Assembly: GCA_014879665.1 (NCBI GenBank)
Contig: JACSRP010000061.1
Coordinates: 1-49,012 of the forward strand
Direction of reading: 5' to 3'
DNA length: 49,012 nt
Source: Anaerolineae bacterium
GTDB taxonomy: Bacteria > Chloroflexota > Anaerolineae > Aggregatilineales > Phototrophicaceae
Every line of letters begins with the position of its first letter. Position 1 is the stretch's first letter. The notes under the pieces are model-generated. The model made no database searches. It worked only from the letters and a program-made list of their open reading frames with translations, and had not been told where the DNA came from. The position numbers and the translations under genes are program-made. Shown here piece by piece: positions 35,364 to 44,261 of the stretch.

Positions 35364-36068
35364 GTGACCCCTGAACAATTTGCAGCGTTGAATGGGTTAG
35401 AATTTACCGAACCTGAACTGCTGCTGCAAGCGTTAACCCATAGTTCCTTCGTGAATGAAAACCCAGAGTCAATTACTGGAGACAATCAACGACTGGAATT
35501 TCTGGGGGATGCCGTGCTGGGCTATCTGGCGGGCGAATTTGTGTATTTGAATTATCCTGATAAGCCAGAAGGTGATCTGACCAAACTGCGCGCCGCGCTA
35601 GTGAGCGCACAGGCGCTCGCTGCCATCGCCTTTGAATGTCATGTAGGGGAGGCGCTGCGGGTGGGCAAAGGCACCGAGCAGCAGGGCGCGCGTCGCCAGC
35701 TTAATGTGCTGGCGGATACCTTTGAAGCTGTCCTTGGAGGGCTGTATCTCGATCAGGGATTGCAGGCAGTTTCTGATTTTGTCGTTCCCAAATTGCAAGC
35801 CAGGCTCAAAGCTGAGGCTGATAAGATTCCCGCCTATAATGCGCGTGGCTTATTACAGGAACGCGCCAGTATACAACTGGGCTTACAGCCAGAATACCGG
35901 ATCGTCGCTGAAACCGGACCAGAACATGACCGCATCTATTCTGCGGAAGTGTTGCTAGAGGATCAGGTGATTGGCGCCGGGAACGGGCGAACCAAGCAGG
36001 CCGCCAGCGCTGCTGCGGCCAAAGATGCGCTCAGCCAATGGGAGCAGTGGTTTCCGGCGGATAGCTAA
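35364..36068 (+). CDS. rnc: Ribonuclease III
   Basis: 234 residues; cleaves double-stranded RNA, including rRNA precursors. The RNase III signature NQRLEFLGDAVL is at about 41-52, with the second acidic cluster in DTFEAVLGG (about 118-126). The C-terminal dsRNA-binding domain spans about 158-228 (GLLQERASIQLG...AAAAKDAL). I chose the GTG at 35364, with AAGG eight bases upstream inside the end of fabF; an in-frame TTG at 35349 would overlap fabF by 11 bases. Confidence 0.94.
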   Translation: MTPEQFAALNGLEFTEPELLLQALTHSSFVNENPESITGDNQRLEFLGDAVLGYLAGEFVYLNYPDKPEGDLTKLRAALVSAQALAAIAFECHVGEALRVGKGTEQQGARRQLNVLADTFEAVLGGLYLDQGLQAVSDFVVPKLQARLKAEADKIPAYNARGLLQERASIQLGLQPEYRIVAETGPEHDRIYSAEVLLEDQVIGAGNGRTKQAASAAAAKDALSQWEQWFPADS

Positions 36069-36089
36069 TGCCAGTAATTGGCCAAAAAA

Positions 36090-38159
36090 TCACTCGACCA
36101 GTACGCCCACCACCACCATACGATGATCTGAAGCTTGCGTGTCAATCACCCCGACGCCTTCCGCCGGGGTCAGGTTGCGCAGCAGAATATAATCCAGGCG
36201 TGCGCGCGGCACACCGGAACGTACCAGCGTTGCCGAAAGTGTTATCGGGTAGCCAGCAAACGGATCGGTGAAACCCACTGAGGTGAGCTGTTCCAATAAC
36301 GGCGAATCGGGCACATTATTGAACGTCCCGCCGATAATCGTGCGGCCAAGCACATTATTTGGATGCTGATCCGCAATGATCTGGAATATTTGGTTAAGCT
36401 GGCGCTGTTGATCCTGTTCCTGATCGGCTAGCGTCATGTTCCCCGTTGGCTCTGTTAGATAGCCCAGCCACGTATTGTAAACTTCGATCATGCGATCCGG
36501 CTCTGGCAGTATTTGCACCCGCTGAAGTCCGGTCTGTTCGCCAATACCTGAAAGCGGCACGCCATTATGATAGGCAATCGGTATATTGGAGAGTACTGCC
36601 AGCCCGCGTAGGCCTTCTATAGTTGGGAAGAAGCGCCGATCCATCCCTAACCGCCGCGCCAGCCACAGCGGCTGATCAACGCCGAAACTGGTGATTCTTC
36701 CAGCCTCGGCTTCCTGAAGCATGACGACGTTTGCACCGCTTTGAAAGATGGTATTGACGATCTGATTGAGGCTTGGCGTGAAAAATTCATTAGTCCCGCC
36801 GTGGATGTTGTAGGTGCCTACCCGCATCATCCCCAAATTGCCAGCGCCGGTCACTACCGGCGGCCTTGCTAGATAACCGGCGGCGAAGCTGGCCGCGATC
36901 ACGACGATCAATGCAGCCAGAGAAGCAAATGCAGATGTATTGGAGGTGCTCATTCGCCCGCGAATCTGCGTCATAGGCAGGGCGGCGAGGAAGGCGGCAA
37001 AGCCTAGTACCACCAACCCCAATCCCTGAAATCCGCGCATCAGGGGCATAACAATGTCATTCAGGAAAGCTAGATCACCGCTGAGGCCGCGTACATAGGC
37101 ATATTCGTAGGTGAACGTATCGAATGCGATCAGGATGGCGAAGATCGCCATCGCCAGAATCAGCCACAGCCCGTTGAAGCTGCGATCTCGTTCTGTGCGA
37201 CGGCGCAGCAGCCACCACCAGATCATCGTCGCTGTAAATTGGGCAAGGATCAGCGTGACCGCGCCCATAATGCCCTGTAGTCGCGTGCCGAATACTAGCA
37301 GAAGGATCAGCAGCAGCATCCACAGCCAACCCCGCAGCCCCGCGTCGAAGGTATTCAGAAAAGCCATTACCCTTGTTCTAATAACCGGAACCAGCGGCAG
37401 CAGTGTCGCAGCGGCTAGAAATGGGACGATAATGGCGTAGTCATAATCAGCACGCCCGGCAACTGCGTTCGGAATCGCCAGCAGCGCCAGTTGCAGAAAG
37501 AGCAGCCCACCGATGCCCACACCACCCCAAATCGGAAGCAGCCCATATTCCGGGCCGGGAAGCGGTGGCTGCTGGCGGGTTTCGCTCCATACCAGCGCGA
37601 TGAAGGCGATCAATGCTGCTGCAAATGACAGGCCAATTTGTACATTTGCGTAGTTTGCAGACCATGATGGATCAAGGGTGTTGCCAGCGGCGCGAAATAG
37701 TTGGTCAACGCCGATGCCGGCGACAAAGAAGATCGGAAATAAATTGGCGCGCCAGCGCACGAGAAACGCCAGATAGAATAATCCACCGCCTACCACCAGT
37801 GCCGCTGCTGCTGTTGGGGTCAGCATGATTTGCAGATTCATGAGCGCGCGGCCAACCACCACCAGCAGCGTGCCGGCAAAAATTAGGGGGCGCACCTTGC
37901 CCAAAATTAGGGTGAGCAGCGGCAGCCCCAACATCGCAATCGTGAAGCTGATCTCGCTGCGCACCAGCGCCGGATCTGGCCCACCGGGGGGGAGAGGTTC
38001 AATTCCTAGCGATTGAAGCGCCAGCATTGTTGAAGCGCCGGCCGTCTGGGTATATAACATGCCAACCAGAAATCGCAGCGCCTGAATAAAAAATAGCCCG
38101 ATTAGCCCCGCCTCAAGAGCCATCAATATTTGAGGCGAAAGTTTCAGCCGTTTCAACAT
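36090..38159 (-). CDS. Multi-pass membrane protein with C-terminal endonuclease/exonuclease/phosphatase domain
   Basis: 689 residues. About the first 440 form ten or more transmembrane helices. The C-terminal 240 residues are an EEP-fold domain: GTYNIHGG, VVMLQEAEAG (metal-binding Glu), RLDYILLRN and ASDHRMVV are recognisable. The usual GDFN motif reads GGTFNNVPDS, so its catalytic Asp is replaced by Thr. The layout (helices plus EEP) recalls eukaryotic CWH43/PGAP2IP-like lipid-modifying proteins; whether this acts on lipids or nucleic acids is unknown. The ATG at 38159 follows AGGAAG; an in-frame ATG at 38264 would extend into the divergent gene. Converges with rnc with only 21 bases between. 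Confidence 0.82.
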   Translation of the reverse strand: MLKRLKLSPQILMALEAGLIGLFFIQALRFLVGMLYTQTAGASTMLALQSLGIEPLPPGGPDPALVRSEISFTIAMLGLPLLTLILGKVRPLIFAGTLLVVVGRALMNLQIMLTPTAAAALVVGGGLFYLAFLVRWRANLFPIFFVAGIGVDQLFRAAGNTLDPSWSANYANVQIGLSFAAALIAFIALVWSETRQQPPLPGPEYGLLPIWGGVGIGGLLFLQLALLAIPNAVAGRADYDYAIIVPFLAAATLLPLVPVIRTRVMAFLNTFDAGLRGWLWMLLLILLLVFGTRLQGIMGAVTLILAQFTATMIWWWLLRRRTERDRSFNGLWLILAMAIFAILIAFDTFTYEYAYVRGLSGDLAFLNDIVMPLMRGFQGLGLVVLGFAAFLAALPMTQIRGRMSTSNTSAFASLAALIVVIAASFAAGYLARPPVVTGAGNLGMMRVGTYNIHGGTNEFFTPSLNQIVNTIFQSGANVVMLQEAEAGRITSFGVDQPLWLARRLGMDRRFFPTIEGLRGLAVLSNIPIAYHNGVPLSGIGEQTGLQRVQILPEPDRMIEVYNTWLGYLTEPTGNMTLADQEQDQQRQLNQIFQIIADQHPNNVLGRTIIGGTFNNVPDSPLLEQLTSVGFTDPFAGYPITLSATLVRSGVPRARLDYILLRNLTPAEGVGVIDTQASDHRMVVVGVLVE

Positions 38160-38255
38160 GCAATTATCTTCCTGCGGTACACTGGTAGAAGTGTAGCGAA
38201 AGTGTACAGCACCGTTAAGATTCCGCCAATTTAGACCCCGCCATAGGAGGTGTGA

Positions 38256-40235
38256 ATGCAGCACGTTGACTATTTACTCAACGGCGGCATGGTGGTCACC
38301 ATGAATCACCAGTTTGATCTGATTCCGGATGGAGCGGTTGCCATTCAGGGGACAGATATTGTCGCAGTGGGCACAAGAGAGGCGCTAGCAGAGCAGTTCA
38401 CGGCGGATGAAGTTATTGATTGTACGGGTAAATTCGTATTACCAGGGCTGGTGAACGCACATACTCATGTGCCGATGACTCTGCTGCGTGGGCTAGCCGA
38501 TGATCTTAGGCTGGACGTTTGGCTGCTAGGCTATGTGATGCCTGCTGAACGCGCCTTTGTAACGCCTGAATTCTGCCGTTTGGGAACCAGCCTTGCCTGT
38601 GCGGAAATGATTCGCAGTGGCATTACTTCATTTGCCGATATGTATTACTTCGAGGAAGAAATTGCGAAGTCGACCAGCGAAGCCGGGATGCGCGGTGTAC
38701 TCGGACAGAGCATCCTTAAATTTCCATCGCCAGACGCTGAAACGTATGAAGATTCGCTGTCCCGCACGCGCCACTTCATCGAAAATTGGAAAGATCACCC
38801 CTTAATTACGCCGGCAGTTGCCCCCCACGCGCCGTATTCCAATACCGATGAGATTTTGCGGGAATGTGTTGACCTTGCCGTTGAAACCGGAGCACCGCTG
38901 CTTATCCATCTGGCCGAGACGAAACATGAGCTTGAGAACAGCCTCGAAAATATCGGCATGAGCGTCATTCAACACATGCAGTCTGTTGACCTGTTCAGGG
39001 CGAGAGTGCTGGCGGCACATTGCGTCCATATCAATCAAACTGAAATACGCTTACTGTCTCAGGGCGAGGCCACGGTAGCGCATTGCCCGACCAGCAATCT
39101 GAAGCTGGCGAGCGGCATCGCCCCGGTCACACAAATGCTGAAATCTGAACTCACCGTAGGCATCGGCACCGATGGCCCTGCCAGCAATAACGATCTGGAT
39201 ATGTTTGAGGAAATCAGGCTGGCCGCAATTCTTGCCAAAACTGATGCGAATGATCCCACTGCGCTTCCTGCGCGGCAGGCGTTATTAATGGCAACGCGAC
39301 AGGGCGCAGAGGCGCTGTTCATGGGCGACATCACCGGGAGTCTAGAAGTTGGCAAGCGCGCCGATCTGCTGGTCATGGAGGGGCAAACGCTCCACAGCCT
39401 TCCGCATTTTTCACGCGATCCAAGCGCCGTATATTCGCAAATTGTGTATGCTGGTCACTCTGCCGATGTACGGCACGTCTTTTGCAATGGAAAACTGTTG
39501 ATGCGGGATCGGGATTTATTGACCATTGATGAAGACAATCTGCTGCAACAGGCACGGGCGCTGGCACAGGAAATTGACGTTTTCATGAAGCGCCGTGAAG
39601 AAAGCTTGCTCAGTCGCTTGTTGGCTATCGGTGAATTGGAACGTTCAGAGAGTTTTGAGGTGCAGGCGAAGGCGGTTTTTTCAGATGGTGTGAACCTTGA
39701 TGCTTTGCTAAAACACCCCGAAACACAGATTATCAAGACGATACACTACAAGCAGTATGATACCTATTTTGAAATTTCCGATGCTGACGAAGGCAGGGTG
39801 CGTTATCGTGAAGATGCCCTCATCGGCGCAAAAGGGCAGGTTCAATCTGTGCGCGCGCGTCTAACCTTGACCGAAACTGATAGAGAGCGTGAGTTTCACT
39901 CAACAATCTTACTTTCGCGCTCGCGCTTCATTGCCGAAGCAACCCAATCGCTGCGCTTCTATCGAGAGTATTTCCGTCCGCAAAGTGAACGCGAGCTTGA
40001 AAAAGACCGGCTACGCTGGCATATCCATTTCCGTGGAGAGCTGTTTTATATCAACGTGGATCGGGTCATTCACCCCGCGCTTCCGGGGCAGTATATCGAG
40101 ATCAAGAGCCGAACGTGGTCAGCCAGTGACGCCGAATACAAAGCAGACCTAATCCATGAAATGTTGGGGATTCTCGGCATTCAGCCGCAGGACATGATTA
40201 CTGAAGGCTATTTGGAGATGCAGCCGGCCAACTGA
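38256..40235 (+). CDS. MtaD-like amidohydrolase fused to a CYTH-like domain
   Basis: 659 residues. Residues 1-440 are an amidohydrolase of the 5-methylthioadenosine/S-adenosylhomocysteine deaminase (chlorohydrolase) group: metal ligands His69 and His71 (NAHTH), His218 (LIHLAET), His255 (AAHCVH) and Asp306 (GTDGPASNNDLDM). After a helical linker (about 425-465) comes a second domain (about 465-659) resembling the CYTH fold (class IV adenylate cyclase / thiamine triphosphatase): EVQAK (468-472) in place of ExExK, QYDTYF (500-505), RVRYRED (514-520), RARLTL (533-538), then DRVIHPALPGQYIEIKSR (602-619) and a C-terminal LIHEMLGILGI helix. I know of no common form with this fusion. AGGAGG precedes the ATG. 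A terminator follows. Confidence 0.8.
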   Translation: MQHVDYLLNGGMVVTMNHQFDLIPDGAVAIQGTDIVAVGTREALAEQFTADEVIDCTGKFVLPGLVNAHTHVPMTLLRGLADDLRLDVWLLGYVMPAERAFVTPEFCRLGTSLACAEMIRSGITSFADMYYFEEEIAKSTSEAGMRGVLGQSILKFPSPDAETYEDSLSRTRHFIENWKDHPLITPAVAPHAPYSNTDEILRECVDLAVETGAPLLIHLAETKHELENSLENIGMSVIQHMQSVDLFRARVLAAHCVHINQTEIRLLSQGEATVAHCPTSNLKLASGIAPVTQMLKSELTVGIGTDGPASNNDLDMFEEIRLAAILAKTDANDPTALPARQALLMATRQGAEALFMGDITGSLEVGKRADLLVMEGQTLHSLPHFSRDPSAVYSQIVYAGHSADVRHVFCNGKLLMRDRDLLTIDEDNLLQQARALAQEIDVFMKRREESLLSRLLAIGELERSESFEVQAKAVFSDGVNLDALLKHPETQIIKTIHYKQYDTYFEISDADEGRVRYREDALIGAKGQVQSVRARLTLTETDREREFHSTILLSRSRFIAEATQSLRFYREYFRPQSERELEKDRLRWHIHFRGELFYINVDRVIHPALPGQYIEIKSRTWSASDAEYKADLIHEMLGILGIQPQDMITEGYLEMQPAN

Positions 40236-40237
40236 TC

Positions 40238-40264
40238 AAAGACCCCGCGCGCTGCGGGGTCTTT
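40238..40264. terminator. Bidirectional terminator
   Basis: An 11-bp stem (40238-40248 with 40254-40264) of GC core plus A/T flanks, loop GCGCT, tail TTTTG. Serves the amidohydrolase gene on + and glnA on -. Confidence 0.93.
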
Positions 40265-40283
40265 TGTTGAATGTATGTTGTTG

Positions 40284-41702
40284 TTAGAACTTGCTCCACA
40301 GGTACTGGTTATAGACCTCGTGGTGGAATTGAACCTCAGGTTTCTTGACGATGGTGCCTAACTTTGCAGGGCAGCGTTCTGCTGAATGCAGCTTCAGATC
40401 AGCATATTTTTCGTGAATATCTGCGCCCAGCAGTTCTTTCATGTAGCAGCTTGACCGGAAATCGTCCATTGCATCGTAAATATTGTCCGGCAGGGTATTC
40501 GTAGGATCCGGCGGGTTGTCGGGTAGCTCCCCATAGATGCCAGTATTGAGTAGTGTATACAGGGCGAGATACGGGTTAGCGTCAGGCGCAATTGAGCGTA
40601 CTTCAATGCGCGCCGAGCGTTCGTTGGCAATCGGGATACGAATCATCGAGCCTCGATCCACCGGCGAAGCCTTAATTTCATTTGGCGCCTCATAGTGTGG
40701 GTCAAGGCGGCGATAGGCATTGACACTGGGGTTCAGCACAAGGCAGATATCAAGGGCGCTGTTCAGAATCCGATGGACGAAATCCCAACCCAGACTCGAA
40801 ATCTGATTCTTAGCATCATAGAACAGATTTTGCTTGCCTTTGGACAGCGAAAGATTGGTGTGCATACCGCTGCCGTTCACGCCAGTCACCGGCTTGGGCA
40901 GGAAGCAGGCTGTCATATTATGAAGCGCGGCCACCTGTCGGCTCAGCAGCTTGTAGAGCTGAATCTGATCAGCGGCAATAGTGACTTCTGTATAGGAATA
41001 GTTCATCTCAAACTGCGAGGGCGCAACTTCGGGATGATCTTTTTCGTTGCAAAAACCCATCGCACGCTGCACTTCGGCGGCAGAATCAATGAACTGGCGT
41101 AGAGGATCACCGGGCAGCGTGTGATAGTAACCGGTTGTGGAGACGAACTCAAAGCCGCCATTATCAACGTATGACTGCTCGGCGTGTTGCCCCTTAAACA
41201 GGAATCCTTCGATTTCGTTGGCAGCATTTGCCGTAAGCCCTTGTTCTTCATACAGCTTGTTTGCAAACTGCTTCAAACGCACGCGCATATCGGCTGCGTA
41301 GGGTGAACCGTCTTTTTCTTGAACTTCGCCAAAGACGAACACTTTTCCGGGGCCAAAGACATCCGCAGGCAGCCAGTAGAACGCTGACCAGTCAATACCC
41401 AGACACAGATCGGATTCGCTCTGCGCGGTAAAACCACGAATTGAAGAACCATCAAAGGTGAGATTGTCAGCAGACTTGACCAGAAACTTCTTGTCATAAT
41501 CCAACATGTGCAGCCGGCCTTCGAGGTCGGAGAAGCATACGGTGACTGCTTTAATGCCCTTTGTATCCGTCAGGTATTTCAGGCGTTGTTCCTGAATCTG
41601 ATCTGCTGGCATGCGTGCAAGGCGCTGCGCTTTCGCCTCAAGATTCAGCTCTTCAAGTTCTTCATATGAAAGTTCGAGAAATTCACGGAGCAAAGCGGCC
41701 AT
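40284..41702 (-). CDS. glnA: Glutamine synthetase, type I-like
   Basis: 472 residues; makes glutamine from glutamate, ammonia and ATP. Recognised motifs: FDGSSIRGF (beta-grasp domain), NEIEGFLF (metal Glu), CNEKDHPEVAPSQFEMNY, VNGSGMHTNLSL (ATP/metal), and IEVRSIAPDANPYLALY. The usual NRSA..RIP motif reads VDRGSMIRIP, with Asp for Asn and the preceding segment altered (EAPNEIKASP), so this belongs to an atypical GSI subgroup. A Tyr in DNIYDAMDD sits near the adenylylation-site region, but regulation cannot be inferred. AAGG precedes the ATG by about nine bases. TATACT near 41748 could be a -10 element. Confidence 0.88.
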   Translation of the reverse strand: MAALLREFLELSYEELEELNLEAKAQRLARMPADQIQEQRLKYLTDTKGIKAVTVCFSDLEGRLHMLDYDKKFLVKSADNLTFDGSSIRGFTAQSESDLCLGIDWSAFYWLPADVFGPGKVFVFGEVQEKDGSPYAADMRVRLKQFANKLYEEQGLTANAANEIEGFLFKGQHAEQSYVDNGGFEFVSTTGYYHTLPGDPLRQFIDSAAEVQRAMGFCNEKDHPEVAPSQFEMNYSYTEVTIAADQIQLYKLLSRQVAALHNMTACFLPKPVTGVNGSGMHTNLSLSKGKQNLFYDAKNQISSLGWDFVHRILNSALDICLVLNPSVNAYRRLDPHYEAPNEIKASPVDRGSMIRIPIANERSARIEVRSIAPDANPYLALYTLLNTGIYGELPDNPPDPTNTLPDNIYDAMDDFRSSCYMKELLGADIHEKYADLKLHSAERCPAKLGTIVKKPEVQFHHEVYNQYLWSKF

Positions 41703-41852
41703 TGTCTAACCTTACTGTTGTTGAACGAATCGGGTTGATCAATGGCAAGTATAGGAAATTTGGAAAGGCTTGTACTTAGTGGAAGATTCTAATTCTACGC
41801 CAGAAAATATTGGTGAAAAGTGACAAAAGCCGGATGATCTTATATGAAGAAA

Positions 41853-41871
41853 GGCGGCCATTTAAGCCGCC
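41853..41871 (-). terminator. Terminator of the yraN-miaA-FHA operon
   Basis: GGCGGC (41853-41858) pairs with GCCGCC (41866-41871); read on the minus strand it is followed by TTTCTTC. Confidence 0.7.
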
Positions 41872-41903
41872 TGCACAAAGAAATCACTTCTAGGTTGTTT
41901 AAA

Positions 41904-42566
41904 TCAGGCATTCTCTAATCGGAAGCCGTGACCGCGTACCGTGACAATATACTGCCATGTCGGGTCTATTTCTGCGATCCGGTCTCGCAGGCGGCGCACC
42001 AACGCATCAATGGCCTGTTCGCTCACACCTTCACCGAATACATCCGGCCACACCGTTTGAACTACTTCATCCCGTGTGCAAACCCTGCCACTGTTAATAT
42101 ACAGCAGTTCCAACAGCCGATACTGCGGCGGGCTTAGGGGTGGGTTGATTTCGATATTCTGCACAAATACCCGTCGCGCCGCGCGATCCAGCTTTAACTT
42201 GCCATCGGTGATGTTCGCTGGAACCTCGAATGGCAGTGGGGCGGTTGCGCCGGAGCCGACGAATTGTAATTTGGCAACTGTCGCCATTGTGATCACATCA
42301 TTATCGTATAAGCGGCGGGGCGTATCTTTCAACGGCTCATCGTTTACCCAGGTGCCGTTGCGGCTGTTCAGGTCCTCAATATAAAAAGAATCACCCTGCC
42401 GGAATATCCGGATATGCTGGCGTGAGATCTGTCGCTCAGGGACAACTACATCTGATTCTTCCCCACGTCCCACCGTGAGATCATCTTTTTGAAGCGTCCA
42501 CTGCTGGTTATTTCCATTATCGCCTCTAAAAATCAGTATTGGGCGGTCGGCACTCGGTTCTGCCAT
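41904..42566 (-). CDS. FHA-domain winged-helix transcriptional regulator
   Basis: 220 residues. An FHA phosphothreonine-binding domain (about 8-104) has VGRGEESDVVV (32-42), ISRQHIRI (47-54) and LNSRNGTWVN (66-75), the conserved Arg/Ser/Asn set. An OmpR/PhoB-type DNA-binding winged helix occupies about 123-217 (LSPPQYRLLELL, EQAIDALVRRLRDRI, VRGHGFRL). There is no receiver domain, so activity is probably set by binding of a phosphorylated protein, perhaps a substrate of a Ser/Thr kinase. The ATG at 42566 follows GAGGAG nine bases away; an upstream in-frame start at 42599 is less likely. Last gene of its operon. Confidence 0.92.
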   Translation of the reverse strand: MAEPSADRPILIFRGDNGNNQQWTLQKDDLTVGRGEESDVVVPERQISRQHIRIFRQGDSFYIEDLNSRNGTWVNDEPLKDTPRRLYDNDVITMATVAKLQFVGSGATAPLPFEVPANITDGKLKLDRAARRVFVQNIEINPPLSPPQYRLLELLYINSGRVCTRDEVVQTVWPDVFGEGVSEQAIDALVRRLRDRIAEIDPTWQYIVTVRGHGFRLENA

Positions 42567-42620
42567 CAGTGAAACTCCTCTAAAGTCGTCAAAAACCATA
42601 ACTGTATTATAACGTCTTTG

Positions 42621-43316
42621 TTATGCTGCGGGGGGCGGTGCCAGCGGAATGGTCACGTTTGGCGATTCTACGAAGCCCACCCACAAACCCTGATCCCTAA
42701 AAATTGGCGTTGCTATCGTGCCGGGCTGTAAGACTGTTGTGCCTCTAGCATTATTACGGTAGAAAGCGCGCACCTGTCCCTGCCCACCGGTTAACACCGG
42801 GTCTACCAGCACATTCCCTGCTGGAATGCGCACTTCATGCACACAGCGCTGGCGCGGCACCAGCAGGCGAAGCTGGTTATCGGCAAATGATGCCGGATCT
42901 TGCCTGCCGCCGCTGCCCAGCGAATTGGTATTGAAGATCAAGCCGATTCCGCTGCTGCCATTATCACCGATAATAACTTGATTAGGATCAAATACGAACG
43001 GCACCGTGCCTAATGAATTATTGATCACAGTGATATAGATGCTCAAAAACCCATCGGCTGCGGTGGGTAGCGCCGATGCGCGTACCTGCAACTCAATTGG
43101 GCTGAGCACCGCGCGCCCGACGATACTTTGGTGAAAAGCGCGATTATCGGCAGCCCGTAAATTGGCGCAGGGCGTACCCTCATAGATTGCAGGAACAATA
43201 TTGGCGATCACGGTGGTCACTCTGCCCGGAGATATGAGCATCGCAGTAACGAACACGATTGCCGCGATCACGAGGAAATTTACTGGCACACGTTTACCGC
43301 CGCTTCGCTGCGCCAC
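42621..43316 (-). CDS. Hypothetical single-pass membrane protein
   Basis: 231 residues, family not recognised. One N-terminal hydrophobic segment (about 13-38) and the rest beta-rich and probably outside the membrane, with two Cys (CANLRAADN, RQRCVHEV) that could form a disulfide. The pattern IYITVINNSLGTVPFVFDPNQV resembles DUF4352-like Ig-type folds, weakly. The start is GTG at 43316, three bases after the miaA stop, with GGAG eight bases upstream inside miaA. So it is coupled to miaA. Confidence 0.75.
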   Translation of the reverse strand: MAQRSGGKRVPVNFLVIAAIVFVTAMLISPGRVTTVIANIVPAIYEGTPCANLRAADNRAFHQSIVGRAVLSPIELQVRASALPTAADGFLSIYITVINNSLGTVPFVFDPNQVIIGDNGSSGIGLIFNTNSLGSGGRQDPASFADNQLRLLVPRQRCVHEVRIPAGNVLVDPVLTGGQGQVRAFYRNNARGTTVLQPGTIATPIFRDQGLWVGFVESPNVTIPLAPPPAA

Positions 43317-43319
43317 GCA

Positions 43320-44261
43320 TTACTCCACCGAAGAATACCACTGCCGAATTGTAGTCGTTAGTCCGACAATATCTATAGAGTCGCTGTTATACCACATCGT
43401 CTGGTGGTCGTGCTGTCTGAACCACGTTTCCTGACGGCGAATGAATGCGCGCGTTGCTCGTTTGGTTTCAGCAGTTGCAGTTTCTAAATCAAACTCGCCG
43501 TTAAGGTAGCGCGAGATTTGCGCATAACCCAAACCGCTCATAGATGGCAGGGAAGGGGCGTAGCCATGTTCCAGCATCCGGCGCACTTCTTCTACAAATC
43601 CTCGCCGGATCATGTCATCTACACGTTCATCTGCCCGCTTAAAAAGCTGCTCACGCTCCATGCGCAGCCCAATGACCATCGTCTTATAGAGCGGTGGATT
43701 TTTAGTTCGCTGCTGGCTGAACGGGATATTGGTCAGTATTGTCACTTCTAACGCGCGGATCACACGGCGCAAATTCTGCCAATCAATGATTGACGCTGCA
43801 TCCGGGTCCAACTCAGTAAGCCGCTGATACAGCGCTTCTAGCCCGTTTTCATGGGCGAATTGTTCCAACTCTGAACGCAATTCCGGGTTGGGCGGAATGC
43901 GCGGTGCTGACCAGCCTTCTAACAGCGCGGTGATATACTGCCCGGTGCCACCAACCAGCATCGGCAGCCTGCCGCGCTCCTGAATATTCTGAATAGCCCT
44001 TTTTGCCATATCTTGATATTCGGCGGCAGCCACCGTTTGATCGGGATCAACAATATCAATCAAGTGATGCCGGATCTGTCGCCGCTCTTCCGGTGTGGGT
44101 TTGGCGGTGCCAATATCCATCCCTCTGTAAAGATTACGACTGTCCGCGCTGACGATTTCGCCTTTTAATGTCTGCGCCAATTTCAGCGACAGAGTTGTTT
44201 TTCCGACGGCTGTTGCCCCGAGGATGACCAGCAGCGGGGTATCTTGAATCGCACCGCTCAC
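43320..44261 (-). CDS. miaA: tRNA dimethylallyltransferase MiaA
   Basis: 313 residues; adds a dimethylallyl group to A37 of tRNAs that read UNN codons, using DMAPP, a product of the isoprenoid pathway. P-loop GATAVGKT at 15-22, SADSRNLYRGMDIGTAKP (about 39-56), LVGGTGQYITALL (about 102-114), and the RRVIRALEV region are present. The start overlaps the yraN stop by four bases (ATGA type). Confidence 0.96.
   Translation of the reverse strand: MSGAIQDTPLLVILGATAVGKTTLSLKLAQTLKGEIVSADSRNLYRGMDIGTAKPTPEERRQIRHHLIDIVDPDQTVAAAEYQDMAKRAIQNIQERGRLPMLVGGTGQYITALLEGWSAPRIPPNPELRSELEQFAHENGLEALYQRLTELDPDAASIIDWQNLRRVIRALEVTILTNIPFSQQRTKNPPLYKTMVIGLRMEREQLFKRADERVDDMIRRGFVEEVRRMLEHGYAPSLPSMSGLGYAQISRYLNGEFDLETATAETKRATRAFIRRQETWFRQHDHQTMWYNSDSIDIVGLTTTIRQWYSSVE

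Noticed and set aside
36068-36271. Plus-strand ORF following rnc
   Set aside because: Antisense shadow of the EEP-domain gene; no similarity recognised.
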